Origin: Paenibacillus bovis
Lineage (GTDB): Bacteria; Bacillota; Bacilli; Bacillales; Bacillaceae_C
Reading direction: 5' to 3'
Assembly: GCA_007679095.1 (NCBI GenBank)
Contig: VEFU01000028.1
Span: 1-56,992, forward strand
DNA length: 56,992 nucleotides
A program made the position numbers and the translations under genes. Positions 39,411 to 47,415 of this stretch are shown in pieces. The notes under the pieces were generated by a model. It was given only the letters and a program-made list of their open reading frames with translations, was not told the origin of the DNA and did not search any database. Position 1 is the stretch's first letter, and every line of letters starts with the position of its first letter.

Positions 39411-39713
39411 TTGGAGAAAGAACCAACGTATCAAGAATGGGGATTCAAGCTTATTCCATCAAGTCATGGCGAATTAAAAGGGAAAAAACGTTACTATCGA
39501 ATATTTTATGGAACTGTACACTGGCATACAGCTGATCCTGGGAACATCCATAAGGCTTGTGTTCCATTTGTGCAGTACGGAGAAGAGGTAAACTTTGAAA
39601 GGGCAAGAAAGAATGGAAATATTAGAGAATCCTATCCATGTCATATTCTGGATCAAGATTTAAACGAGGTAATGGCTGCAATGAAGGAATTGAGGGAGAA
39701 AGAATATAATTAG
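39411..39713 (+). CDS. 100-aa hypothetical protein
   Basis: The likely start is TTG 39411 with GAGAGGTGAT upstream; an ATG at 39345 lacks a site. The protein (EKEPTYQEWGFKLIPSSHGE, RIFYGTVHWHTADPG) is rich in aromatic residues and has His-x-His near the middle. No family recognised. It is transcribed opposite to its neighbours and divergently from the MerR-like gene. Confidence 0.55.
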   Translation: MEKEPTYQEWGFKLIPSSHGELKGKKRYYRIFYGTVHWHTADPGNIHKACVPFVQYGEEVNFERARKNGNIRESYPCHILDQDLNEVMAAMKELREKEYN

Positions 39714-39729
39714 AGTTCAAACAAAAAAC

Positions 39730-39767
39730 GGGAACACAGACCTATGAAGTAAAGGTTTGGTGTTCCC
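39730..39767 (-). terminator. Terminator of the NERD/RecQ operon
   Basis: The arms GGGAACAC...ACCT and AGGT...GTGTTCCC form a long imperfect stem. On the minus strand it is followed by six T, ~95 nt after the RecQ-like stop codon. Confidence 0.65.
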
Positions 39768-39860
39768 TGTCAATATGTAAGTTAGTTTTGGGTTTATGTA
39801 TCCAATATATATCCTTTATATATCCTTTGTGTATCCATTATATAACCAGTATGTAACCAC

Positions 39861-41477
39861 TTAAGATCGGTTATAAGGTACCCCTAGGATCTGGGCAATA
39901 TACCTATCCTTATCTCCTATCTTGCACAGTTCTTTTAACTCTTTTAGTCTTTCTAGTTTAAATTCTTCAACTTTCATACTATCATTAATAATTTGCTCAC
40001 AAGTATCAAGTGGCAATTCATTATATTTACCTTTTAAAAATAATGTTCTCTCTGTTGCAGGTAATTTTTTTACATTTCCTTTTAACTCCTCTTCATAAAT
40101 GTGATCAATCAACTTCTGAAGTGGAATACCTGTTTTCTTTTCAGCTAGGAGAAATTGATTTCTAGGTTTAATCTTTAACAACATGTCATTCCATAGTTTC
40201 GTATTAATTTTTAACTGTATTGAAAGAGGAGATCCATATACGTCACCTGCCACTTCACATATACCATACTTCTCAAACATTCTTTTCACAAGTGGTAAAT
40301 TAGCGCTTCCATATGTACCGTCATTACTATAGATTACTTCCCATTTCACATATGTTTGTTTATCCTCTTTATTCTTAAGAGCTAGGTGTTCGAAACCCTT
40401 TTCCAAGTCTTTCTGAGTCAAAGTATTCGATCTTATCCTGCCAGCTTTCCTATCAAAATTAGTTTCTGACCATAAAAATAGACAATGGCAAACAGGACAC
40501 TTGCTCTTATCTCTAGCTCCTCTACCTACATGTTGATAGTATTCTTCAATAGATTCTGGAATTTGATAATGAACAACACCATCTATATCAGGTATATTTA
40601 TACCCATACCAAAAGCTGTTGTTGAGAATAAAACTTTTATCTTACCCTCTTTAAATTCTTCCAAGACTCTTTGTTTCTCTGAATATGACAGTTTTGCATG
40701 GAAAAAGTCGCTACCTGGCAATCCTTGTGTTAATTCTTCACACTTTTTACGACTGTATAGATACACAAGAACCTTCTTTAGTTTATTTTCCTCTACAAAG
40801 TTAAGTAATTCTTCCCATTTTTCTTCTTCTGATTGTACTTCTCTAAAATTTAATTCTAAGTTATCTCTAATTACATTATTATGAATTTTTTCATAGTCTA
40901 TATTGAATTCTTCTTTAATATCGTTTCTTGCTTTTGTACCAAGTGTAGCTGTTAAGGCTAATATAGTTGGTCTATGGTTTTTCACCTCTAAAAACTCAAT
41001 AAAAGGGCGAATATTGCCATAATCAGGTCTGAAATCTACACCCCATTGGCTAATACAGTGCGCTTCATCAATAGCAATTAAATCAACTTTAATCCCAGAA
41101 GAAATTAAAGCTGCTCTAAAAAAATAGTTAAAGAGCCTTTCAGGAGATATATAAATAATTTTGGGTTTCTTATCTTTAAGTGATCTTAATAATTCTCTTT
41201 GTTCCTCAAATGACACGTCACTATTAATAGATATTGCGTCAATTCCCTTATCCTTTAACTCCATTACTTGTTCATCCATCAGAGCTTTTAGTGGAGAAAT
41301 AACAATGGTTGTTCCTGGTAGTTGCAATGCTGCAAGTTGAAAAATAAGTGATTTACCACCACCTGTTGGAACAATGCATAAAGAATTCTTTCCATCCAAA
41401 ACTTTATTAATTACATCTTCTTGGTATGGATATAAAGTTGTAATCTGTGGAAAGTATTGTATTAGAATAGATTTCAC
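39861..41477 (-). CDS. RecQ-like DNA helicase with divergent C-terminus
   Basis: SF2 RecQ-type motor: Walker A PTGGGKSLIFQ (~37), DEAH in IAIDEAHCISQWG (~138), the RecQ-specific aromatic loop context, and motif VI YYQHVGRGARD instead of the usual EIGRAGRD. Next a CPVCHC cluster where RecQ has its zinc domain, but no recognisable RQC or HRDC domain. The start is GTG 41477 overlapping the upstream stop (TAGTG), with GGTGAGGG in place; the ATG at 41498 has no site. Last gene of a three-gene operon with the NERD helicase. Housekeeping RecQ is unlikely given this context and tail. Confidence 0.82.
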   Translation of the reverse strand: MKSILIQYFPQITTLYPYQEDVINKVLDGKNSLCIVPTGGGKSLIFQLAALQLPGTTIVISPLKALMDEQVMELKDKGIDAISINSDVSFEEQRELLRSLKDKKPKIIYISPERLFNYFFRAALISSGIKVDLIAIDEAHCISQWGVDFRPDYGNIRPFIEFLEVKNHRPTILALTATLGTKARNDIKEEFNIDYEKIHNNVIRDNLELNFREVQSEEEKWEELLNFVEENKLKKVLVYLYSRKKCEELTQGLPGSDFFHAKLSYSEKQRVLEEFKEGKIKVLFSTTAFGMGINIPDIDGVVHYQIPESIEEYYQHVGRGARDKSKCPVCHCLFLWSETNFDRKAGRIRSNTLTQKDLEKGFEHLALKNKEDKQTYVKWEVIYSNDGTYGSANLPLVKRMFEKYGICEVAGDVYGSPLSIQLKINTKLWNDMLLKIKPRNQFLLAEKKTGIPLQKLIDHIYEEELKGNVKKLPATERTLFLKGKYNELPLDTCEQIINDSMKVEEFKLERLKELKELCKIGDKDRYIAQILGVPYNRS

Positions 41478-42373
41478 TATGCCCTCACCAACTTCCATTT
41501 AGTTAAAAAGTCAGCTTTTTCTTTATTTTGTTGGAAAATCTCATTTAAAAACAAGTTAATATATCCAAATCTTTTCTGTTGATTAAGAGTAATGTTATAT
41601 TTATTTAAATTTTCTTCTAGTAAATTACAAAGAAAATTACACAAGTATGTAAATCTATCATATTCATATTCCCAATAGAAAGAAGTACGTGCTTTACCAT
41701 CTTGCTCTTCATCAATAACGAATTCTTCACTTTCATCTGTTAAGTAATACATAGCCCATCCACTTCTACGGGTCATAATCGCAAAGTGACTTGGATAAAT
41801 CCTATGTAGTAATTCAGAACGAATACCTAATCCAATAATCCCTGGCAAAAACATATTTTCCTCATCTAAGAAATCTAATTTTAGGTCTTGAATCGTCTTT
41901 ACCCTTTTAAAGTTAACCTTTTCAGCTACATTTCTCATATAATTATCTGTTTCCAGAAGAATCTCTCTAACGGTATTAAAAATTTGAGCACCTGTAGTCT
42001 GTTGAAACTTACTTTTATACAAGTCTAAATCAGGATCAGGTGTTCTCAAAGCACCTTTGACAGTCCATAGTTTAGTAGCAAAAATATCCTTAAATTCTTG
42101 AAATTCATATACTTCATCATTATCTTCATTAAAAAGCTCAAGATCAAAATAATCTACAAATTCCTCTTGATATTTATCTATTTCTTTATTCCATTTATTA
42201 ATTGTTGCTTTTAAAATTTTCACTTCTTTTGAATTATCTTTAGTAACGCGTATACCATTTGGTAATACTACTTCTCCTTTATTTACTATTCCAAAAACTT
42301 CTTTCCAATAAATCGGAAAATTATCCTCAATTTTTTTCTTTATCTCCTTTAAATCACTATATTCCCAGGTCAT
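41477..42373 (-). CDS. 298-aa protein of unknown function in NERD/RecQ operon
   Basis: An acidic N-terminal half (about residues 50-110) is followed by a more ordered C-terminal half (FLPGIIGLGIRSELLHRIYP, MTRRSGWAMYYLTDE, FYWEYEYDRFTYLCNF). No recognised domain, signal or membrane segment. Overlaps both neighbours: its start forms ATGA with the NERD gene stop and its stop forms TAGTG with the RecQ start, so three proteins are made in fixed proportion. It is therefore probably the specificity or sensor subunit, which is inference only. Confidence 0.7.
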   Translation of the reverse strand: MTWEYSDLKEIKKKIEDNFPIYWKEVFGIVNKGEVVLPNGIRVTKDNSKEVKILKATINKWNKEIDKYQEEFVDYFDLELFNEDNDEVYEFQEFKDIFATKLWTVKGALRTPDPDLDLYKSKFQQTTGAQIFNTVREILLETDNYMRNVAEKVNFKRVKTIQDLKLDFLDEENMFLPGIIGLGIRSELLHRIYPSHFAIMTRRSGWAMYYLTDESEEFVIDEEQDGKARTSFYWEYEYDRFTYLCNFLCNLLEENLNKYNITLNQQKRFGYINLFLNEIFQQNKEKADFLTKWKLVRA

Positions 42374-44076
42374 TGTATTTCCCCCTCTAATAAATATGCT
42401 TTTATTTGATTAGGTAATTCGTCTATAGAGCAATTTAACTTATTTGTAGCTAACCTTTTATAACGGTCATCAATATGAAAGTAAATAATAGCATGAACCT
42501 TGGCTCTGGATAATGCAATATATAATAATCTTTGTTTTACAGGATCAATAATATGTGAAAGATCTACATCAGTTATAATAATAAATTCATTTTCTAAACC
42601 CTTAAACCTTTTGGCCGTGAAAATTTCAACATTGGTATTATTAATAATTTCATCTTTTAGCCAGGACTCTTTTAAACTATTTAATGATAGAATAGCAATC
42701 TCATTACTATGAATCTTTTCAACAAATTGTAGTTCATGGAGTTTTGAAAACAACCTATCTTCCAAATCGCTTTTATTTTCTATAAATGTGATTTCAGGAT
42801 CTTTACCTTTTACTCCATTAAGATAATCCTCTTTTATTTCTTGATTAATTATATTCAAGCAAGTTTTACTTATTTGATCAGTATTCCTCATATTTTTCAC
42901 TAAAATAAAGGGCATTCCAATTTTTAAATATTGATCGTCAAATTTACTATCAGATGAAAAAAAATTTTGATATGGGTCATAGAAAATATAAAAAGAACCC
43001 TCATCAGATTTAAATCTTTGGATTGTATTTATCCAACTTTTCTCAAAATCCTGACCTTCATCAATAATTATTGAATCGTATTGTTCAAAAGGTTGGTGGC
43101 CTACTTCTAAAAACTCAGACATTAAGTATTCAAAATCTTCATTAGTATTAAATTCTCCTTGTACTCTAGCAGGATGATACTTTTTCATATAATCCAAAGC
43201 AAAAGCATGGATTGTGTGGACTTTTTCTAATTCCCCATTCGATTCTTTGATTCTTTTTGCAAGTTCTGTATTATAGCAAAGGAATAATACCTTTTTATTA
43301 TCCCTTGTATCTCTTAGGGATTTTTCAATAGCAATAAGGGTTTTACCTGTACCTGCTCTGCCAATCACTGATAATTCTTTACACATATTTAAGTTTTCTA
43401 AAAGCATAATTTGTTCATTATTTAGCCGTACATAAGTGTCATTTATATCTTCTTTTAATCTTTTAAAAGTCTTAACAAGTCTTAATTGCGGTTTTAATAT
43501 TCGCTTAACTTCTTCAATCATTTCTTTATTTAGATTGGGCGAATGGAAATTTGTAACCTCAAACCAATATTCAAAAGCCTTTTCAATCTTAAGCAAAGGA
43601 TTCTCTAAGGAGCTAGCATCAAAGACAATATCAGTATTATAATTTACAGGCATATTAGCAAAATTAGTTATCACAACATCCGGAAACCACACTGCGTGAA
43701 AAATTGGTAAACCAAATATTTTTTTACTTTTAAACCTTGCAATTAATTGTTGCTTAGTATCATTAGCCTGTTTTTCTGGATCCTGAATCTTGTGTCTTTC
43801 CCTTTTGTAATCAGTAGAATACCACTCTCTATCAATATACTCTACGGCACCGCCCTTAACTTCTATAACAAGAATTCCTTTAAATCTATTAAATAGTATA
43901 AAGTCTCCTTCTCCTTGGGATTTCCTTCCTGTTGTCGATTGTAGTTTTATCCATCTAAAAGAATGTATTACTAACCAATCATCATTTAAGTTTTCTTTTA
44001 GTGACTCATATATTCTTCGTTCCCCCGAACTACCCGTTTCATAATAATCAGAAGATTTAGGTAATATTTCCGCCAT
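42370..44076 (-). CDS. NERD nuclease-UvrD-like helicase fusion
   Basis: The N-terminal NERD domain (GSSGERRIYESLKE, GEGDFILF, LVIEVKGG; residues ~15-80) has the PD-(D/E)XK nuclease residues D and E-x-K. The C-terminal SF1A helicase has Walker A GRAGTGKTL (~245), motif II IIIDEGQDF (~330) and motifs V/VI FKGLENEFIIITD and YIALSRAKVHAI. Start ATG 44076 is 6 nt after AAAGGG; the earlier ATG lacks a site. It leads an operon with the 298-aa protein and the RecQ-like helicase. NERD-helicase proteins are frequent in defence loci but mostly uncharacterised. Confidence 0.8.
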   Translation of the reverse strand: MAEILPKSSDYYETGSSGERRIYESLKENLNDDWLVIHSFRWIKLQSTTGRKSQGEGDFILFNRFKGILVIEVKGGAVEYIDREWYSTDYKRERHKIQDPEKQANDTKQQLIARFKSKKIFGLPIFHAVWFPDVVITNFANMPVNYNTDIVFDASSLENPLLKIEKAFEYWFEVTNFHSPNLNKEMIEEVKRILKPQLRLVKTFKRLKEDINDTYVRLNNEQIMLLENLNMCKELSVIGRAGTGKTLIAIEKSLRDTRDNKKVLFLCYNTELAKRIKESNGELEKVHTIHAFALDYMKKYHPARVQGEFNTNEDFEYLMSEFLEVGHQPFEQYDSIIIDEGQDFEKSWINTIQRFKSDEGSFYIFYDPYQNFFSSDSKFDDQYLKIGMPFILVKNMRNTDQISKTCLNIINQEIKEDYLNGVKGKDPEITFIENKSDLEDRLFSKLHELQFVEKIHSNEIAILSLNSLKESWLKDEIINNTNVEIFTAKRFKGLENEFIIITDVDLSHIIDPVKQRLLYIALSRAKVHAIIYFHIDDRYKRLATNKLNCSIDELPNQIKAYLLEGEIQ

Positions 44077-44143
44077 AGTAAACCCTTTCATAATTATTTT
44101 TTAAATGATTTAATCTGCATAATTTTAATATCTATAACTAATT

Positions 44144-44284
44144 TTAGCGAATTATCAAATTACTTTCAATTCTATCTATTATAAAAGAACCGATTATCTT
44201 TGCTCCATCACATTTAATCCCACTACCTCCAATATACCAATTCTTGTTTTCGATATTACTATAAATACATATATTTGTTTTCAT
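44144..44284 (-). CDS. 46-aa ORF related to 46763-46840
   Basis: The ORF starts MKTNICIYSNIENKNWYIGG and continues GSGIKC...IIDRIESNLIIR. No clear binding site, so it may be a remnant. It shares CIYSNIE and the following Trp with a 25-aa ORF at 46763-46840, on a perfect 23-bp DNA repeat. It lies between the two-gene membrane module and the NERD operon. Confidence 0.35.
   Translation of the reverse strand: MKTNICIYSNIENKNWYIGGSGIKCDGAKIIGSFIIDRIESNLIIR
44249..44271. repeat. 23-bp direct repeat, copy 1
   Basis: A perfect 23-bp identity, beginning TTCGATATTACTATAAATAC, with 46805-46827 in the same orientation. The copies flank the two-gene membrane module and lie inside two related short ORFs. 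Confidence 0.75.
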
Positions 44285-44335
44285 AAGTAAGCATAAAATT
44301 AACAAAGAAGACAGCCTTCCTACTATTCTTTATAC

Positions 44336-45364
44336 CTATATAAATAACCCAATAATAGTGACTACCACGGCTATAACCGAACCGGTACCTACTCCCACTA
44401 TAAGCTTGTGTAATTTTCGATTTTCGCTTTCTAGTTCCTTTCCTCTCTGAGATAACTGTTCTAATAATTGATGTTGTTGTTCAATCTTTTCCTTTTGGCT
44501 AGCATGTTGATTATCTAACGCTATCATTTTTTGACTTCCACTTTCTAACTCTACTTTAAGATCGTCGATTTTCTCACTTTGCACGTTCACCGATTCCTGC
44601 CATTCCTGCCTCTGAATTCTAATTTCATCGTTTAGCAAATCTACTTTATGTTCCAAACCAACTCCGAATGATTCCAGCTGTTCGAGTATCTGCTGCACAT
44701 TCAGAATAGATTCATAATGCACTTTTACAGCCGCTTCTTGAGTGTTAAGCTTCGTCTGTATAGTTGAAATCAGTTTGTCCTGTTTTTGCTCATCCTTTTT
44801 CATAGTTTCTATTTCGCCTTTAAGACTCCGCAGGACGGAAGCTTGTTCTTGAATAGTTGTTACCTGTTCTTTTTGCTGTTTATTCAATTCTACTAGCCAA
44901 TGTTGCTGCAATACTTGCGTTTGGTTACTTTCTTCCAAGCCCTCTTTTACAAGTTCAATTTCTTTTTCATTGTTGGCCACTTTTTCTGCCGACTTCAAGG
45001 CTTCCGATAAGTAATCTTTTGCCAGATTAAAATACTGATTGTCTCGCAGGTTATTCGTATCCTCTTGCTTATTCAAAGCATCCATAATGCCTCCGAGAAC
45101 TACCACATTATTCATCGATAAAAAAATAATGCCCTGAATAATTGTTAAAAATCCAGATATCGTATCATTTTGTTTCATAAATGTTTCGGCAAGATCTCTC
45201 GTATTATTATTCGTGAGCCGCTTCCAAAAGCCACGCTTCTTAATTTCTTCGATATCCCATTTTGCATCCTCAATCGCTTGTGCCAACTCGACAATACTCT
45301 CACCGATTTGAGATGGATTATTTTTTAAATTATGCTTGTCTAATACAACAATTTCTTCTGTCAT
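44336..45364 (-). CDS. Coiled-coil protein with C-terminal membrane anchor
   Basis: 342 aa. A long coiled coil from ~115 to 310 (repeated Glu/Gln/Lys heptads) runs into one hydrophobic segment at the extreme C-terminus (VGTGSVIAVVVTIIGLFI), giving a tail-anchored topology. A short amphipathic region (GFLTIIQGIIFLSMNNVVVL ~75-95) may also touch the membrane. AGGTGAT precedes the ATG, 10 nt after the 422-aa gene, so the pair is one operon. No known family. Possibly a membrane-bound structural or pore-triggering partner of the 422-aa protein. Confidence 0.65.
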   Translation of the reverse strand: MTEEIVVLDKHNLKNNPSQIGESIVELAQAIEDAKWDIEEIKKRGFWKRLTNNNTRDLAETFMKQNDTISGFLTIIQGIIFLSMNNVVVLGGIMDALNKQEDTNNLRDNQYFNLAKDYLSEALKSAEKVANNEKEIELVKEGLEESNQTQVLQQHWLVELNKQQKEQVTTIQEQASVLRSLKGEIETMKKDEQKQDKLISTIQTKLNTQEAAVKVHYESILNVQQILEQLESFGVGLEHKVDLLNDEIRIQRQEWQESVNVQSEKIDDLKVELESGSQKMIALDNQHASQKEKIEQQHQLLEQLSQRGKELESENRKLHKLIVGVGTGSVIAVVVTIIGLFI

Positions 45365-45374
45365 ACCATATCAC

Positions 45375-46643
45375 CTATTTATTGAATGTTTTTAATTGAG
45401 CCATTAATTCTGCTAGATTCGAATTGTGATCCTTAAGTTTTTGTGTTCTGAGTTTATTTTTCTCCTCAAATTGCTGTCTGTTACTATTGATAATACGATC
45501 AATCTGCTTCGTATAGTAAATCGACTCATCTAATAGAACCAAAGTTTGTAATTGCTCCATCTGGGTTTTCAATACGGATAAATTGGTTTTCTCGACTGCC
45601 ATATGATTCCGGTCCGTAGTCGCCTTTATACCATTCCAAGCCAATTTCACAATTCGAATGATTTGAGCAAAATTGATAAAAGCTGGATTTTTCGTAACAG
45701 CAACCTTGCCTGTATTAAATAACAACGCAATACTGTGGGACATCAATAGTAGATTGTTCTTTTTCTCTTTATGCTGCTCAGCCGTATAGGTCTTCCCCAT
45801 TTCTGTACGCTTCACTATAAAAGAATACAACCCAATAATTACTTCAATCGAAAAAATGCTAAGCAACTTCCCATTGACTGTACGCAAATTGTATTCCATT
45901 TCATTTGTTAGCTTATCAACAAACTCTGGCATTTGATTTCCGTTTAAATTGGCCAAAAGTGTAGAACCAGGGATCGGCAATGACCTAGCTGAACAATAAT
46001 CCTTATATAGGTGTAATGCTAGAATAATAGCCAGTTTCAGATAGGACTTTGGATCAGACCGATCAATGCTTAGTTTTTCTAAACTAGTCATCCAGCTATC
46101 TTTGGCAGTATACTCCACGGTACCACCTAATCCACGAATTCCAACTATTCCTTCTCCGTTTAGCATCAATCTAATAGCATCAAAGAAACGAAGCAGATCA
46201 TGCCCATATGAATATAGTCGATGATCCCCCACTGCAGCACCTGGAATATGAGCATCTATTGGATTGTTTTTTAAATCGTATTTCTTTAAATATTTCCCTA
46301 AGCCAAAGGCAAAGTCATCATTGATTTTCGGCTCATGTGCCTTTTCGAGAATACCATTATATCCGTCAGCCGGTTTTCCAAGTACAATATCGCAAACTCC
46401 CCCAACAAGCCCAGCTAAAAAAACCACAACAAAATCACTCGCCTGGAAAGGAATACGATTCAAGTTTATTTCGTTCATTTCCTTTTCCAGTAAAGCAATC
46501 TCTTTGTCTAAATTCATTTGCACTATCTTTTCACGATAATCACCATCATACGGTTCAATTTCATCTAAATAACTAAAATCCAACTTGCCATTTGGATCCA
46601 ATCTTTGGATATAATCCTCTTTAATAAAAGGTTCCCTAGTCAT
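45375..46643 (-). CDS. 422-aa putative membrane protein of unknown function
   Basis: Helical N-terminus, then a glycine-rich membrane-like segment (FVVVFLAGLVGGVCDIVLG ~70-90). A His/Asp-rich stretch (DAHIPGAAVGDHRLYSYGHD ~140) could bind metal. A second hydrophobic segment (LLSIFSIEVIIGLYSFIV ~255) and a basic coiled C-terminus follow. GGAGGAA precedes the ATG. It leads the two-gene operon with the tail-anchored coiled-coil protein. No family recognised. A membrane effector in an abortive-type system is one possibility, based only on location and topology. Confidence 0.65.
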   Translation of the reverse strand: MTREPFIKEDYIQRLDPNGKLDFSYLDEIEPYDGDYREKIVQMNLDKEIALLEKEMNEINLNRIPFQASDFVVVFLAGLVGGVCDIVLGKPADGYNGILEKAHEPKINDDFAFGLGKYLKKYDLKNNPIDAHIPGAAVGDHRLYSYGHDLLRFFDAIRLMLNGEGIVGIRGLGGTVEYTAKDSWMTSLEKLSIDRSDPKSYLKLAIILALHLYKDYCSARSLPIPGSTLLANLNGNQMPEFVDKLTNEMEYNLRTVNGKLLSIFSIEVIIGLYSFIVKRTEMGKTYTAEQHKEKKNNLLLMSHSIALLFNTGKVAVTKNPAFINFAQIIRIVKLAWNGIKATTDRNHMAVEKTNLSVLKTQMEQLQTLVLLDESIYYTKQIDRIINSNRQQFEEKNKLRTQKLKDHNSNLAELMAQLKTFNK

Positions 46644-46762
46644 TATTTTCCTCCAAAAAGCACTATATGTTTTTCTGGCATTAAAAGTGCAGTTCTTTTG
46701 TACTATTTTATCAAATTATCTGGAGAACAACTACCAACTCCATATTTTTAAAGAAAAGCTTC

Positions 46763-46840
46763 TCAATCTTCCCCTACCCCACAGCAAATTTTCCATTCTT
46801 CTAATTCGATATTACTATAAATACATAAGTTCATTGACAT
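46763..46840 (-). CDS. 25-aa ORF related to 44144-44284
   Basis: The ORF starts MSMNLCIYSNIELEEWKICC and stops after 25 residues. Its first half aligns with the 46-aa ORF at 44.2 kb, with the DNA perfectly conserved over 23 bp. Only a weak GAG-type binding site. Probably a truncated paralogue. The remainder of 46644-46944 holds the divergent promoters of the membrane module and the DUF771 gene. Confidence 0.35.
   Translation of the reverse strand: MSMNLCIYSNIELEEWKICCGVGED
46805..46827. repeat. 23-bp direct repeat, copy 2
   Basis: Identical to 44249-44271, same orientation, 2.5 kb apart. Confidence 0.75.
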
Positions 46841-46944
46841 TTTTACTCAGATAGACTTCCAGTAATTGGACCAAATAATTTTCTATTATTCTACCGATAA
46901 CCAAGTATCTTTGATAAACATTTTACAACCAGGAGGTGAACAAT

Positions 46945-47328
46945 ATGGCAACTGTCTATCAAGAAAATCAAAGTAAGCATCTTTTCCACCATCAAAAGGA
47001 ATCGAGTTATGTTCAATCACTATCAGTTAATATAAACATCCCTGTACCTGCAGACAGCGTCATTATATCTAGAGTTGAGCTACATGAATTGAAAAAGCTT
47101 CAGTTAACAGGAGTCTATTGGTCTATGAAAGACCTTGAAAAACGAGTAAATAGAAAGAGTGAATGGATTAAAGAAAATATCCTTTATCCAACACGTTTTA
47201 AGAAAGTACTAGATGCGGAGAACGGTGGATTTGTATTCTACCCAAAAAGCAAAGGACAAACCTGGTCATTTCAAGCATCAAAGATGTCAAAGTTCTTAGA
47301 TGAAAACTTTGATCGGATTTTTGCTTAA
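46945..47328 (+). CDS. DUF771 protein, excisionase-like
   Basis: About 127 aa. The C-terminal half (ELKKLQLTGVYWSMKDLEKR, SEWIKENILYPTRFKKVLD) is the DUF771 helix-turn-helix fold found next to integrases in Bacillus phages and integrative elements. ATG 46945 is chosen: an ideal AGGAGGTG lies 5 nt upstream and the in-frame GTG at 46936 is part of that site. It sits 87 bp before the integrase on the same strand, so likely the recombination directionality or control factor of this element. Confidence 0.78.
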   Translation: MATVYQENQSKHLFHHQKESSYVQSLSVNINIPVPADSVIISRVELHELKKLQLTGVYWSMKDLEKRVNRKSEWIKENILYPTRFKKVLDAENGGFVFYPKSKGQTWSFQASKMSKFLDENFDRIFA

Positions 47329-47415
47329 AAAACTATTAATGCGGAATTACCAAGCACACTATATAAACCGTGCTTGGTTAAACTCAAAACAACTTTAGAA
47401 AGGTGACATCATAGA

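Noticed and set aside
39861-41477. Housekeeping RecQ
   Set aside because: C-terminal RQC/HRDC domains are missing, motif VI is altered and the gene is embedded in an overlapping operon with a NERD nuclease-helicase.
41477-41498. ATG at 41498 as start of the RecQ-like gene
   Set aside because: No ribosome site in front of it, while the GTG at 41477 has GGTGAGGG and forms a TAGTG junction with the upstream gene.
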